A stretch of 64,000 bases of DNA from Thalassia testudinum (GCA_037157565.1 JAZHRO010000026.1:29812501-29876500); one strand, 5' to 3'. Positions 31,405 through 44,166 are shown, counted from the first letter of the stretch. The notes: generated from the letters alone by a model not told the origin. Translations and numbers: made by a program.

Positions 31405-32148
31405 AGACCCCCTCCATACAAAATTCTGATCCCTTCTTTCTCCTCTCTACCCCTCCAAAGCTCAAGAGAAGCTTGTCCCACACTCGGGATGCTTCTCGCG
31501 AGATAAAGTCCAATTTTCGTTCCCCTTCGGAAGTGGATCCCGCGACGACGATGGCGTGCTGCTTCGTCTTCCTTCATCCCGCTTCGTTCTCCTTCGTCCA
31601 GGCGTCGTCCCGTCCGGCTCGTCCTCCAAGCAACCGTCGAGGAGGATTTCTCTCTCCCTATTCTTTTTACCGCTTTCTAGTATAGATTTACTGCTTTCTA
31701 GATTAATCTACTCGTCCTCCAAGCAATCGTCGAGGAGGACATTTCTCCCTCCATTCTTTTAATGCTTTCTAGAGTAAATTTATCGCTTTCTAGAGTAATT
31801 GTTTTATGCTTTCTAGTTGTAATGAACAATCTCTTCAATGAAAAATTCCTTGTTTATTCTACATCTCATTTTGATTTCTTTGTGTAATATTCTCTTTCTA
31901 TCTTTCTCTCTCTCTCTTCTATTTATTGTAAATAATTAGATAGTTCTAAATTGAATTATTCTGTAACAAATAAAAAGAAACGCGTAGTTTTTAAATCAAA
32001 CGTCCACCACCCTATGTTTGACCCGAAATTTTAATTTCGGTATAAATTTTATTTGTTGAACACGAATTCTTCGCTTTCGAACTACAACGACAGGTTTTCC
32101 AAAACCAATCTCGTAAGCGTAGCGATTCGCGAAAAATTCCGTTCAACA

Positions 32149-32697
32149 TGCACCACCGTGAGTTGCTCCTGTCCGCCGGGTGTCTCGGAGGAGGAGGGCT
32201 GGCATGCGGAGGGAGAGGGGAGGGGATGGTGGCCTGGAGGGAGAAGTGGAGCTGTGGGTTCTTTTCGTGGAGGACCAGGCTACTTTTGCAAGAAGGAGTC
32301 GGCTCCTTTTATAGAAGAAGAAAGCCATGCACAGCCATGCCCTGGCTGTGCATGGCTTGCGCATGGCTTGGCAGGGAGTGGGCTGCTGCGGCTGGCAGGG
32401 AGAGCTGTGAGCAGGGAAGCATGGCGCGAGAAGGAAGAAGTCAATTCATGCACAACAGTCGTGGGAAGAAAGATTCCAAATCAAATGGAAATAAAAATAA
32501 AGATGGGAATTTTGCGAAGCAGCACTTGAAGAAAATGTAAATTGTGAGGCCATTTTATTCACTCTCCTCCCCTCTCAATTAAATGCATGCATGCATGTAT
32601 TTTTACAAATGCAACTATGGAACCCTAATATGCATTGGTAATGCTAGGAAATAGCACAAGATGGCACAATTGCAGGTGTATTTTTGCGGTGCAATCA
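32149..32697 (-). repeat. Partial 3' LTR of element E
   Basis: Nearly identical to 40470-41024, up to GCAATCA. The rest of this LTR is cut off by element D. It carries the TATA box (CCTTTTATAG on plus, 32305-32314) and the 15-bp inverted repeat at 32322-32358. Confidence 0.88.
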
Positions 32698-33910
32698 TAC
32701 CCCCATTCCTATCTTTTACTAGTCCCTAGCAAACAGTATTTAGAAATGATCTTAAGCTGAAGATTTTCTTCAGAGGCGATATAGGTGTGTTTATTATTGG
32801 ATATTGTGAGAACCAATTGTAGAGAAGATTACCAGTACTTTAAGTCTCACATGACGTAGATCATCTCTCGACTAACCAGGACTCTTGATATTTAAACCTT
32901 AAGTATGAGTTCCAGGATCCATGAGGTTTTTGCCGTACTCGAGAGCTCAAGAGATTATAGCTAGTGCTTAGTGAAGGATCAAGACTGACCAGATGAACAT
33001 TAAGACTCAAGCCCAGGGTTTCACGAATTTTTAAGTATAGGTTGGTCCCAATTTCAGCTCGTGTTTTCGGATTTACCCCTAAGAAAATGACTGAAAACTC
33101 AATTCCCATTTTCTGATATTTGTGGCTCACAGGAAAAACATGCTATTTGCGACTTGCCCTGAAGAACTTTTTTTTAGGGTAGAGACATTTGCGAGATATA
33201 CTGACTTATTTGCTTTTTTTTTTTTGAAACACGTGTCAGTATATCTCTTACAACATTATTTAGAGGAGCACACTTTTCTTTTTGGTGGGAGAGTTCTTTC
33301 TTGGTGGAAAGAGTCGCTCCTGAACACAAGACGAAAGCCTGGGATAAAAAGTCTACCTGCACGCACAGGTAAAGACTCCACCTTCCCTAATGAACACTAG
33401 GGTTGGATCTTATGTTCACCTGGTCTTTCTTGATATGTGTAGTGTGAACCAAGTTTACTTAAGCTCTCAAGTAAAAGCAAACCAACGGATCTTGTACTGG
33501 TGTCTCAGGTACAAGAATATGTCCTTAATTAGGAGAGATTCTAATCTATTTTGTCAATGCTCAAGTGAATTAAGCCTGAGCCTGAGCGAATCAAGCTTCT
33601 GTGGCCTGGAAAGTCTTCAAAATAGAGGTTGAATATTCATAAACACTTATTGTATTTTTGTTTCAGCTTTCAGATCATTACCATTTATTTTATATATATT
33701 CTTTTTCTTTTTCTTTTTCTTACATATTTATAAATAGGTGGAAACTGCATGATACCATAAAATACCCAGATCCTATGGATGCCTATCCACCCCCCATGCC
33801 AAATAATGCTATGTCCTCATATGCATGCAAGGAAAGGTAGAGAAAGGATGAAAGATCGGGTAATGAGAGCTAAGGTGCAAGGTATACAGCAGGGTGGTAG
33901 GGTGGGTGGT
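32698..33910 (-). other. Polypurine tract and 3' non-coding region of element E
   Basis: The tract reads GAATGGGGGTA in sense at 32698-32708. A hairpin relative (sense arms GTTTGCTAG and CTAGTAAAA, loop GGA) lies at 32713-32733, kept by one G-U pair except for the terminal base. The second polypurine-like motif is at 33786-33822. The region aligns with 60760-61960 of element G. No conserved frame. Confidence 0.75.
33786..33822 (-). promoter_or_regulatory. Second polypurine-like motif of element E
   Basis: In sense, CATATGAGGACATAGCATT is followed by GGCATGGGGGGTGG, about 1.1 kb from the true tract. Same layout as G, H, D and I. Confidence 0.58.
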
Positions 33911-36884
33911 GAAAGATCTAGCATTTTCTGGGACGAGAGTGTCCCAGGCGAAACAGAAAAAAAGTCAGAAGGAAGCCGTTGGCCCTCAGATTGGCCAAGA
34001 AGAGGGGCTTCTTGGATAGATGGATCCAAAAGGGAATAGCCCCAGTGAGTAAGATGTGGGCTCAAGGTCCCAGTGTGGAGTTGCAAATCCGCCTGATTTG
34101 GCAGGAAAGAAAGGGCAATCCAGTCTTCAAGAGTGTGGACCGGCGGTGAGTAGCTCAGATATGACTCAGACCACGAGGTATGGGAAGCGGAGAAAACCTC
34201 GTCAGAAGTCTGGTCAGGAGAAGGTACGGGAATAGGGGAGGATTGGGGAACGTCACAATATGTGTTGGTCAGGCACTCGTCAATGTTTTCAGGTAATCCG
34301 CAGCAGTTAGAATAGGTCCCAATTGGTCCGATACACGCACTGACGGCCATGTCCTCGTCAGACGTGTCATCCTCGATACAATCACAATCAAAGTTCTTGG
34401 CTGCCTTGAAGATGTTAAGCTTGAGCTTTTCAGATCCAACGGCAATCTCAATACAGCCCGACTCGCAGTCGATAAGGGTGTGGGCTGTGGCCAAGAAAGG
34501 TCGACCAAGGATGATCGGACAATCAAAAAGTGAGCTAGGAACTTCCATATCTAAAATAAGAAAGTCAACAGGAAAATAGAGACTGTTGACCCTAACCACC
34601 ACGTCTTCCACCACACCCTTCGGGATTTTGACAGAACGATCTGCCAACTGTAACGTGACAGGGGTGGGTTTCAGATTTCCCAAGGAAAATTTTTTGAGCA
34701 TGATGGTCGGTATAAGATTTATGGAAGATCCTAGATCAAGCAGGGCACGGTTAAAACTGCAGCCTTGGATGCTACAGGAAATAAGCGGTGTGCCTGGATC
34801 TTTCTACTTCAGTGGTAGGTTTGACAGTATAGCACAACTCGCATGAGGCGAAAGAACCACCGAATTCTTAGTTTTCTTTGGCTGTCGCCTGGGTGTTGTG
34901 TAGTCTTTGAAAAATCGGGCGACAGTAGGTATGTGGTCGATAGCCTCGAGCAGGGGTACCTTGATTTCTACATCCCTGAACAAATTACGCAGGTTACAAG
35001 GGCCTGCTTATCTTTCTTTTTGCCTTTTGGCTCCCTCAGTAGAGCCTCAGGGAATGGGACTGATTCTGGCACCAATTTGGGTGTATCGTCCTCTCGCGAA
35101 TGCGGTGCACATCCCGAATGAGAGGGTGAAGAAGAAGACGAGCCAGGATCAGGTCGAGGTGGATCGACAGTCTGCTTACCACTCCTCATAGTGATAGCAT
35201 TGGACGATGCGGGTCCAGTGGGATCATATGGCGGAGAGTTTGCAATGGGGACATAAAAGTGAGGTGCCGCAGCGGGATTAGCCTGAAATCCCGGTGGAAT
35301 GCTCGAAGCCTGCAGAATTTGATGAACTTGCCCCAGAGAAGGTCGTACCTGTGGTTGAGGACCACAGGGTATGAAATTTCACGGGTTTGGGATAGGTTGG
35401 GCGGGAAGAGTGCCCTGAGATCGAGTCGTCATACGAAGTTGACTGATCTCAGCATTCTGCTGTGCCAATTGGTGCTGAAGAGAGGTCATGTTCTCTTCAT
35501 GGCGCTTTGACATTTACATCATCATTCGCATCAATTTGTCAAGAGGACTTGATGCGTGTTCGGTTTGCGGTATGCAAGGGCCTGATGGTGGATTAGTCAA
35601 AGGATTAGACTGTGCCCTTGGGATGACGGGTGCAGACGGTCGCATTGGTCCAGTAGCGAGGTTTTGGCGCTGCGGGTTGTTGGACCATGCGAAGTTTCGA
35701 TGATTTTGCCACCCTGGGTTATAAGTGGCAGAGAACGGATTGTTCCCCAAGGCGCAAGCGTCTTCTATTCCAGAAGACGTGTCTGCATGTAAATATGCGT
35801 CCGAGCACACGGAGGCTTGGTCCTCCGTGTCAAAATACTGCTCGCAGAAGGCAGTTCCACATGACTTACCGAGTCTCTCGGCGTGACACTCGGTAAGGAA
35901 GGTCTTACAGGGTTTCTCGGGATAAACCTGGTGTTGGAAGAATTGGGGTTGTGACGAAGTGGTGAAGTAGGGATGTTTGCCATAGAATGGGCGAGGTTGG
36001 CCAGAAGCTCATCTAGCTTCATGTGCACAATGGAGACTTCATCCAGTTTTTGTGCAATAAGGCTTAGATCTATGGATGAATGGGAGGGTCCCGTGTCAAC
36101 TTCGTGAACATTTCGGGGCTGGCTGGTACGATTAAAGGCGACAATGGAGGCATTGTTCATTGAGTTTTCACTCATATTTTCAAACAATTCGAATGCTCCA
36201 TTCTCGTCTTTATTCATAAAATTCCCTCCGCAGGAAGCGTCTGCAATCTGCTTTAAAGTCTCATTTAGCCCATAGTAGAAAATCTGGGATATATGCCACT
36301 TAGGCAGACCGTGGTGCGGACACTTCCTGAGGAGGTTGTTATACCTCTCCCATTCCTCATGAAATTGTTTACCGTTTTGTTGCGTAAATGAAGTGATAGC
36401 ACGACGAAGCGCATTGATTCGCCCGATTGGGAAGAACTTCTTAAGAAACGCTGTTTGCATCTCTTCCCAAGAGTGGATGGTTCTCCCAAGGGTGCGTAAC
36501 CACTACGACGCTTTTCCCGCAATGGAAACAGGAACATTTTCATGAGGACTATAGGTAACCCGATATTTCTTGGTTTAACAGTTTCAGCTAATCAGGTTAA
36601 GTCTTCTAAGTGGAGAAACAGATCTTCACTTGCAAGACCATGAAAGTGAAAATTTATTAGGCCAATTATGTTTGATTTCAGTTCAAAGTCGTCCCCGCCC
36701 ATGGGGACCCGAATTTGTCCTATGGTCTCTGTATTTCCTCCAATGTTTCCCGAATGGCTTCAATTTGTTCATTATACATTTCCATTTGGGCTTGAAGGCG
36801 GGTTATGGGATCTAAGGCTCCACCACCTGGTGGGTTCTGAGGATGGTTTCCTCCCTCGGGATTTGGGGGTGGGCGTGCAGCCAT
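33830..36884 (-). pseudogene. Gag and protease relic of element E
   Basis: Starts at ATG 36884 (MAARPPPNPEGG). An in-frame TAG follows after about 54 codons, and there is a frameshift and further stops in the capsid N-terminal part. Capsid motif FLKKFFPIG is near 36440, in an open run to 35765. The protease has DLGSSIN at 34717-34737 and then an open run of 294 codons through [16 protein letters not shown] to the acidic linker. No reverse transcriptase, RNase H or integrase follows. The protease and linker run looks less damaged than the N-terminal gag. Confidence 0.85.
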
Positions 36885-38348
36885 GTTTATGGAGGAGGAG
36901 GACGATTCGGCTTCTTTTCTTTTCTAAATTTATCAGGCAATTCAAATAGTTCAGGGTTTTGAGACCTCCTCCCAAACATGCACTACCACAGGAAGAATTG
37001 GGGGGATAAGAAGGGAAAAGAGATGAGAGAAATGACGCCGCAAAGGTACACTTGATGACAAATCAATTCAATCAAATTCCTAACCTCTACAGTGTACCCT
37101 TAGACCTAAAGATCTAAGTTACCTACTATCACTAACTACAGAACCGAATGCGAGCACCGCGGAACCATCGAGCTAGATTGAAAGGCCGTTTGCCCCAGTC
37201 TTAGACACCGGATAGCACGCAGGAACCCTCACCAGCACGTAGGCGCTACACGCAGGTAGTTAGACCTCCAATCCTTAATAAGGGTCAAGTTACTACCAAT
37301 TTTAGTTAGAGGCTTAGGGTCAAGTGCTTCTGGAATGTGAAGAGCGTTGTTTATAGGTAATGCCCAAGTGATTGATTTTTAGAGTGTGTAAAACAAGCAT
37401 GCAACGGGGAAATCTCCCTGAATTGAAGTTTTTATTGGTGAATGGTTTTTAGAGTTTAGCCTTAAGTAGTATGGATTTTAGGATTTCACTGAAATACCAA
37501 TTCAACCAATCTCCGGGTTTTGCAAGAATACAACTTTTCTTCTAAGCCTAACAAACCCTTCTTCAATATCAATTGGTTAATGCATGCTAAAATGCATTGG
37601 GCTTACCTAAATGGAGATTTCTATGTGTGGATGCACGAATCAGTTTTAGAGTTTATGTGAAAGGGAGCCAAAGCACTTCAATTCAAGTGCTCCCAATCAC
37701 CAGAAATGATTTCCACACACAAGGCTTCAACCAAAAGATAAAGAAAATCAAATTGTTGGGGTTGAAGTATTTAGGATCGAATCTTAGGCAAGTTGAAAAG
37801 TCGTGGTGGGGTTGGAATCAACTCAATTCCAAGTCTCCCGACCAAAAATGTGATCCCGAATTACAGGTAAATGAGGCAAAGAGGGTGGCAATCAATCTTT
37901 TTGTGTTTGCCTCAAAGAATACTTCACAGGGCGAAAAATTCAAGAATCAAGATTCTTGGATTTTCACTATGCGAAGGCGGGAAATCCCGGGGCGGTGGGA
38001 GTAAAGGAAATCAATCAAACAAGTGAATTTTAATCCACTTGCCCCAAGAGATCCCAAGAAGTTTTTCTAGTTTTTAGTTTATTATTATTATTATTATTAA
38101 TGTGACAAGTTAACCTAAGTTGCTAAGAAAAGAAGACCTACTTGTTCGGCAATGTGTGAGAAGCTCCAATGCGGTGTCGGTGTCTTCACTCTCTCGTTTC
38201 CGCCTTGGATCTGCTCACGTCTTCGACTTCGTCTACCTGCCTTCTCCTTGCAATAGGTTCACCTACACAGCAATAAACAAAAAACACCCGTGAAGAGAGA
38301 AGAGAAAAAATGAAAGGAATGGAATAGCAACTTACTTGCAGGCACACC
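36885..38348 (-). other. 5' leader of element E
   Basis: About 1.46 kb between gag start and primer site. Open frames such as 37597-38004 (plus) have no recognisable product. It has an ATT trinucleotide run near 38081-38100. Nothing else seen. Confidence 0.65.
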
Positions 38349-38366
38349 TCCCCGGCAACGGTGCCA
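38349..38366 (-). other. Primer binding site of element E (tRNA-Asp type)
   Basis: Minus-strand TGGCACCGTTGCCGGGGA, two substitutions from that of element I, about ten bases from the LTR end. Confidence 0.85.
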
Positions 38367-39060
38367 GAAAAGATATGGGGTCGGATCCGGTTAGGTTGTT
38401 AATATGGTGATTTTATCATTGAAGTGTGTATAGTGGTTAACCTAAATTGGACCTAACCATCTCTTTACAAATTTTTTTTTAACCTGGCCTACTTGATTTT
38501 ATCTTGGTCACTTTTAGGCCCAGGGTCAAACTCAGGGAAGTGGGGTTACAAGTCAAGTTTCTACGCCTTTCCTACAACGAGTCTCTTCCGTTCGTTTATT
38601 GTGTTTTTAGTGTTTTTTTCTATTTAGATTTTTTTCTAATAATCTTAGTCCTTGAGGCACACCCTCAAAATTAGGTTCTTGGCTTTGAGCCAAATCAGGG
38701 TTCCAAAACGGGTCTTGCTATTCGCAAGACGGAGTACCTGCAAGTCAAAGATTATCTTTTCTCTTTTATATATTTTTTTATCTTTTTATGGGCATTCAAG
38801 AGACATAGAAATAAAGTAAATATAGTATAGATATATATGTATATACTATATATGTATAAAGGGGTGGGGGTGGAGGCGGAGATGGAGTGTATCACGGTGT
38901 CGAGTCGGTCGTCGTCTAGAAACACGCAACCGACAGGACGAGGTGCCACGTGGAGTGTAAGGTGGATGGCGGAAGATGTGTGCGACCACGCTTTTTGTAC
39001 ACGTGTATCGGGGAATATCAGCAACTGGTGTAGATATTCCCGCGATACAACGTATGATAA

Positions 39061-39262
39061 GTAATGTGAAAATATATTTATATATTTATATGTATATATG
39101 TAAATATATCTATATGTGTATATATATATATATGGTTATAAATATATAGGTATATATATGTAGTTATATATGTATATATATATGTCCATATATATATGTA
39201 TATATATATATGTGTATGTATATAGTAATATATGTATATATAGATATATGTAGATATATATA

Positions 39263-39295
<33 letters not shown>

Positions 39296-39480
39296 ATATA
39301 GTTATAGATATATATGTATATATGTATGTATATATGCATATATATATATGTATATAAGTATATGTATATATGTAGATTTATATGTATATATATATAAGTA
39401 TATATATATGTATATGTATATAAATATATGTATATATATCAATATATATATGTATACGTATATATATATGTGTATAATGG
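39061..39480. repeat. AT-rich hexamer tract inside element E LTR
   Basis: TATATATG/TATGTATG-type repeat, about 420 bp, like the satellite that hosts elements A-C but more AT-pure. The G LTR has a related tract at the same place (59293-59470), so the tract belongs to the LTR family. Confidence 0.8.
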
Positions 39481-40630
39481 TGTATAGGTGTGTGTGTATG
39501 AAAGTGTGAGTGTATGTGTGTGCAAGTGTCGGTAAAGAGAGTGATAGTGTGCTGTGAGAGAGAGAGAGAGAGCAAGAGCACCTGCAGAGGAAGGAAAGGG
39601 CGTTTAAGCCGTTTGCGTGCAAAGGGCGTCGTCTGGTGGTTCAAGCTCGCACACAGGTGCGTATGTACGCAGAGAAGCGTGCGCTAGAGGGCGATGGGAG
39701 CGGAGAGAAGATCGCAATGCACAGCGCTGCGTGGAGAGGTGTACGTGGGCGAAGGGAGTAGGTGAAGGCAGGCGCTGGGAGAGGCGGACGCACGCAGACG
39801 TACGCAAGCAGGTGAGGATGACACTGGGCGAGACGCGTGTGAGGGCGCTGGCCAGTTGCGGCGCGTCGGGTGATCGGATAAGTGAGAAGCTTTCCGGTCA
39901 CCCCACTGTAGCCACAGTGTTCCGCAGACTGGTGTGAATAGTGGCTACAGTGTAAGGCCGCACCGCACGACCGGGTACGCCCGGTGCTATGAGTGAGGAT
40001 GGCTCGGCACGCACGGTGGAGTGTTATCGGCTGGTGGCTTGTGGGTGTGGCTGTCGCGACAGAGCGTGCGGAGAGGGTTGCTGGCGTGCGCAGTGGAGGG
40101 CGAGGGCGACCTGCTACTTGCGCAGAGGCTTGCGGGTGCTGCTGGCGTGCGGTGAAGCTTGGCTGGCCTCTACAGTGGCGCGCGGTGGTCGATTGCGGAA
40201 GAGAGAGCACGACAGGGCGCTTGCGCGAAGAAGCTGGAGGCGAGGGCGCTTGTGGGCGCACGTGGAAGCGAGGGCGGCCTGCTGCCGCCTTGCTGCTGCT
40301 GCTGTGGGGCTCGGTCGGCTACTGCAGGGCGTGTGATGGCCGATCGAGCTTTACAACTGAAACTTTGCTCCATTGGCTAAAGGTCTTCTAATGGAAAAAA
40401 CAAGAAAAGAGCCACCACGCCCACCATCTCTTTAGTGAGCTGGGCGGTGGTGGACTCATGGTGGTGGTTGTGCACCACCGTGAGTTGCTCCTGTCCGCCG
40501 GGTGTCTCCTCGGAGGAGGAGGGCCGACGTGTGGAGGGAGAGGGGAGGGGATGGTGGCCTGGAGGGAGAAGTGGAGCTGTTGGTTCTTTTCGTGGAGGAC
40601 CAGGCTACTTTTGCAAGAAGGAGCCAAGCT

Positions 40631-40684
40631 CCTTTTATAGAAGAAGAAAGCCATGCACAGCCATGCCCTGGCTGTGCATGGCTT
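40631..40684 (-). promoter_or_regulatory. TATA box and inverted repeat in element E LTR
   Basis: CTATAAAAGG on the minus strand (40631-40640). Just upstream in sense is an inverted repeat with 15-bp arms: AAGCCATGCACAGCC (40648-40662) and GGCTGTGCATGGCTT (40670-40684). It is conserved in the left LTR fragment (32305-32358). Confidence 0.72.
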
Positions 40685-41024
40685 GCACATGGCTTAGCAG
40701 GGAGTGGGCTGCTGCGGCTGGCAGGGAGAGCTGTGAGTAGGGAAGCATGGCGCGAGGAGGAAGAAATCAATTCATGCACAACAGTTGCGGGAAGAAAGAT
40801 TTCCAAATCAATTGGAAATAAAAATAAAGATGGGAATTTTGCGAAGCAGCACTTGAAGAAAATGTAAATTGCGAGGCCATTTTATTCACTCTCCTCCCCT
40901 CTCAATTAAATGCATGCATGCATGTATTTTTACAAATGCAACTATGGAACCCTAATATGCACTTGTAATGCTAGGAAATAGTACAAGACGGCACAATTGC
41001 AGGTGTATTTTTACGGTGCAATCA

Positions 41025-42765
41025 GGCAGCTAGCTCCCTGCTTACACTAAGTAGCTCACCTTGGTACCACGTATGCGAGGGTCGAACAGAAGTCAGTGTA
41101 GAGTGACTGGCCTAACCCTGGGTCTCAACCCAAAGGGTGGCTAGCTCCCCTCTACACTAAAGGGACAGTCGCTTTCCTTGGTACCATGTACATAAGAGCT
41201 AGCTCAATTCTTGTCTACATACGAGATTCTTTCTGTATATAGCAGTTCTTCTCCTAGTTCCCCATTGGGTTCATGCACTGTATTCATTTCATTTCATTTC
41301 TCAATATTCATATTTCATTGTTCACATCCCGATTTTCATTTATATAATAGGTAGCTCATGTTTTAATAACTGGAAAAGCATCACATCAAGTATCTATACA
41401 CTTGCTAGCAATTACGGTTTAACATGCATATCAATGTAAATAGTGTAGCTCAAGTCACATTCATACATTTGTACCCTAGGGTTCATTCCACATCCTAGAG
41501 TTCAATCAAATTATTCTAAGCATGCACTTTACTTGTTTAAACCTTAGCATTAAAGTAAACAACTCTACCGGAAAACATGGGAGGAATGGGGGCTAGAACC
41601 GCAGATCCTGTCGTCTCTGCGGGCCTCGAACACGCTACAGGCTGGAGACCTATACCAGTGACTAAATCACAGAAGATGAGTTTAGAACAATATATAACTA
41701 TTACCAACACATAAAAGAACTTGAATGGAAAACAACGATACTTCGTTTGCGTAAATCTGACTCCGTTTGGGCCCCGAACGGGCCAAAAATGTGCATACAA
41801 ATTGAAATCAGACGTCTGGGACTAAGTCTAAACGTCTTAAAAGACGTCAGTAACTCACCTTGTGTTTTTGCGTTGCTGGCGGACATCTGGAACCCCTTTA
41901 CAGTTGTCTTGGGGTCTTTCTAGACATCTGTCATTAGACGTCTGTGGAGACGTCGAGACATCCTAAAGCACCTCGAAGAGCATGCTTATGTGCCTTTCCA
42001 AAGGCTATCCCTGCACACGCAAACGCAGTTCAAAAACTGCGACAAAAAATATTTACGTACTTCACGTACGCATTTGCATGAGCATACAGAACTCATACCT
42101 CAGCACTCCACGTGATTTCAGACATCCGGTTGCAGCTCCGGACGTCTAGAAGATGCTCCAGACATTTGATACTGGAAAAATCCAGTGCACAGAAACTCAC
42201 GACGTTTGTCTTCTCATGGGCCTCCACCAACAGCACAGTAGCAGTGGCTCTAATAACTACAAGAGGTCGAGAAGTTCTTCTCCACGAGCTCCTCCTTGTG
42301 CGCGTCCTCTTGAGCTCCCACGGTCACAACTCCGGCCGTGGCTCCTTTGCTCGCACCTCTGGACTCCTCGGAGGTCCTCGCACCTCCGAGCTCCTCGCTA
42401 CTGCAACTGCAGCTCCCCCACACGCGAGCTCTCCTACTCGAGCACCTCTGGCAGTGCACGCTCGAGCTCTCTCTCCTCCCTTCCATGCCCTTCCTCTTCC
42501 TCGCTCACACTCTCTCCCTCTCTCCTCTTCTCGCGAGCTCCTTTCCTCCATGCGCAGCTGCAAGTGGGGATGGGAAGGTTGTTGGTGCTTGTCGACAGCA
42601 AGGGTGAGGATGAAGGTGGAGGTGGTGGAGTGAAAGTGGAGGGGGGTGTGGGAGGTTTTAAATAGAAGAGGGGTGGAGTTATGGTTTTGGGGAGGAAGGA
42701 GAGGTGTGTGTGTGTGTGTGGGTGTGGGTGTGTGAGTGGGAAGAGAGAGAGGGAGGGAAAAATTG
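41025..42765 (-). mobile_element. Element J: diverged Tekay-type LTR fragment
   Basis: Follows the block order of the C LTR: GTAGCTAGC/GGTACCACGTA block near 41025-41220, CCTAG-containing block near 41470-41510, CTCTACC...GGGGGC block near 41565, CAGACGTCTGG copies near 41807 and 42130, GGAAAAATCCAG near 42172, then a TTTAAATAG TATA-like box near 42656. Much diverged. There is no internal region or target duplication that I can define. Confidence 0.65.
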
Positions 42766-44166
42766 TGTGATACCCCCTCGAAATTCCCTCTTTCCTTGTA
42801 AACCCCACACGCCTAAACCCAACAGGTTTAAAATGTCGCTCACGACCCTAACTTTCTGGAAAAACTCTGAACGATCCTTGGAAAGGGTCATTTCATCATT
42901 AAATCTTAATAATTCACATCAAAGCATATTATTTCTCATTAAAGCACCCATAAATCAAGAAAAACACTAGAAGGGTTCTAAACTCAGTAAAAATGAGGAC
43001 CACACACCAACCAAGATGGTACACATGAGGAATCACACAAGACAGGTCCATAGATGCCTGAGAACCAGACATAATTGAGAGAAGGGTAGACTACTCTACC
43101 TAATATCACCGGAGGGTCACAATGACTCTGAACCGTGCTCACAAAGCCTAGGGATAGTCTCCATTCCCACCTCGAGATCCTTGTACGCACAGGGGGTAAG
43201 ACCAGGTTCACACGGACCAAAAATAGGGTCAAACAATCCTAATCACATTTCTGATTTTTCACTAAAGAAAAAGTACACAAAAATAGAAGTAAACTACACC
43301 AATGCATACTACGCGTCAATACAATTCCGAAGGTACCTTATTTGTTGAAATTCGAGGTCGGGAAGGCATTAAACTGGAGGAAACAGCATGAGGGGATCCT
43401 GAACCAAACCTGACCGATCGGTTCACTTGAAGTGTGTCCATCCTACACGTCGTTGCCACGTGTCAGGCATGGATTGGCTCCTGCTACGTGCACGTGGATC
43501 GGTCATCACTCTCCCTTGCTCGACTATTACCTCTCCTCTCATGAAAATTATAAGTGGAAACCCTGTACTTTTTGCTATCGCAAAAAGGTCCACGAAAAGT
43601 AATTTTTAATTTTTCTAGAGGAAAGTCTTAAGCCTTTCCTTCTCTCTTCCTCTCTTAATTAATAGGTTTAGAGACTAATGACAACCCCAGGACCCAAGGG
43701 GGTCCTTTTATAAACCCAAATTTAGTTGAGATTAGGATTTGTGATGTGAGATACCCAAAATACCCCTATGGTTGGGTCCACCTTACATTTATGTTCTTTT
43801 CGACTTGTTTTGGCCATAACTTGAGCTACAAACCTCGGATTCATGTGAAACAAGCATCATCGGAAAGGTTGCGACAAGAGGAATCCAAAGGTTCCATACA
43901 TGGCACCCTTTTGATGACCTTTGACTAGGGGTTGACTTGAAATATGTATTTTTTTAGCAATTTTAGGAGGTGCTAACACCCACACCGAACCACGACCAAG
44001 TTTTCGGGTTTGAATTGACTTGGACCACCCTAAAATGACTTGGAACCTGAATTTTGGAATGTTATATTTACAATTTAAATACCAATTATGCTAAAGTCAA
44101 ATAGGTTCAAACCGATCATCTAAAGTCAAGATTGTAAGTTTCCCTACTTGGAGGGGGTGAGATCAG
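42766..44166 (-). mobile_element. Element K: unclassified LTR-like segment
   Basis: Begins on the plus strand TGTGATACCCCCTCG, like the terminal TGTAACGACCCGG of the Tekay LTRs, and has a minus-strand TATA box TTTATAAAAGG at 43704-43714. The right boundary is uncertain. No coding sequence. It may be a solo LTR of another chromovirus. Confidence 0.4.

Larger units (their letters stand above)
28221..32148 (+). mobile_element. Element D: 5'-truncated Athila-type retrotransposon
   Basis: Contains an acidic ORF, a long 3' non-coding region, the hairpin plus polypurine tract (30337-30373) and a 1775-bp 3' LTR (TGATGTAAAC...TTCAACA). The 5' LTR, gag and pol are missing; the left edge is the AT satellite. 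The right edge lies inside the LTR of element E, whose other copy reads through this point near 40470. D therefore inserted into E and later lost its left part. Confidence 0.8.
30374..32148 (+). repeat. 3' LTR of element D
   Basis: 1775 bp, from TGATGTAAAC to TTCAACA. Its second half matches, in reverse, the partial LTR of element F at 63216-64000 (TATA region, R region, and the same TTCAACA end). It contains a tRNA-like module, a perfect inverted repeat, a TATA box at 31395-31404, and two diverged copies of a TCGTCCTCCAAGCAA-type segment near 31620 and 31710. Confidence 0.82.
32149..41024 (-). mobile_element. Element E: Athila-type element lacking RT, RNase H and integrase
   Basis: Contains a left LTR fragment, polypurine tract, 3' non-coding region, protease and gag relic, leader, tRNA-Asp-type primer site and a complete right (5') LTR. 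It belongs to the same family as element G (same 3' region and LTR ends TGATTGC...CCCCA on the minus strand). The 3' non-coding region joins the protease downstream linker directly at about 33911. In G the equivalent sequence leads to the integrase C-terminus. E is non-autonomous. Confidence 0.85.
38376..41024 (-). repeat. 5' LTR of element E
   Basis: About 2.65 kb. On the plus strand it starts TGGGGTCGG and ends GCAATCA. It aligns in blocks with the G LTR (58482-60759). It holds an internal AT-rich hexamer tract (39061-39480), a GC-rich segment (39640-40350), an inverted repeat and a TATA box. Confidence 0.83.

Noticed and set aside
37597..38004. 135-codon plus-strand frame in the leader of element E
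   Set aside because: Antisense to the element, no recognisable motif, and not found in element I.
42112..42665. Overlapping Ser/Pro-rich frames (up to 173 codons) in element J
   Set aside because: CT-rich LTR sequence open in two frames; no start context or conservation.
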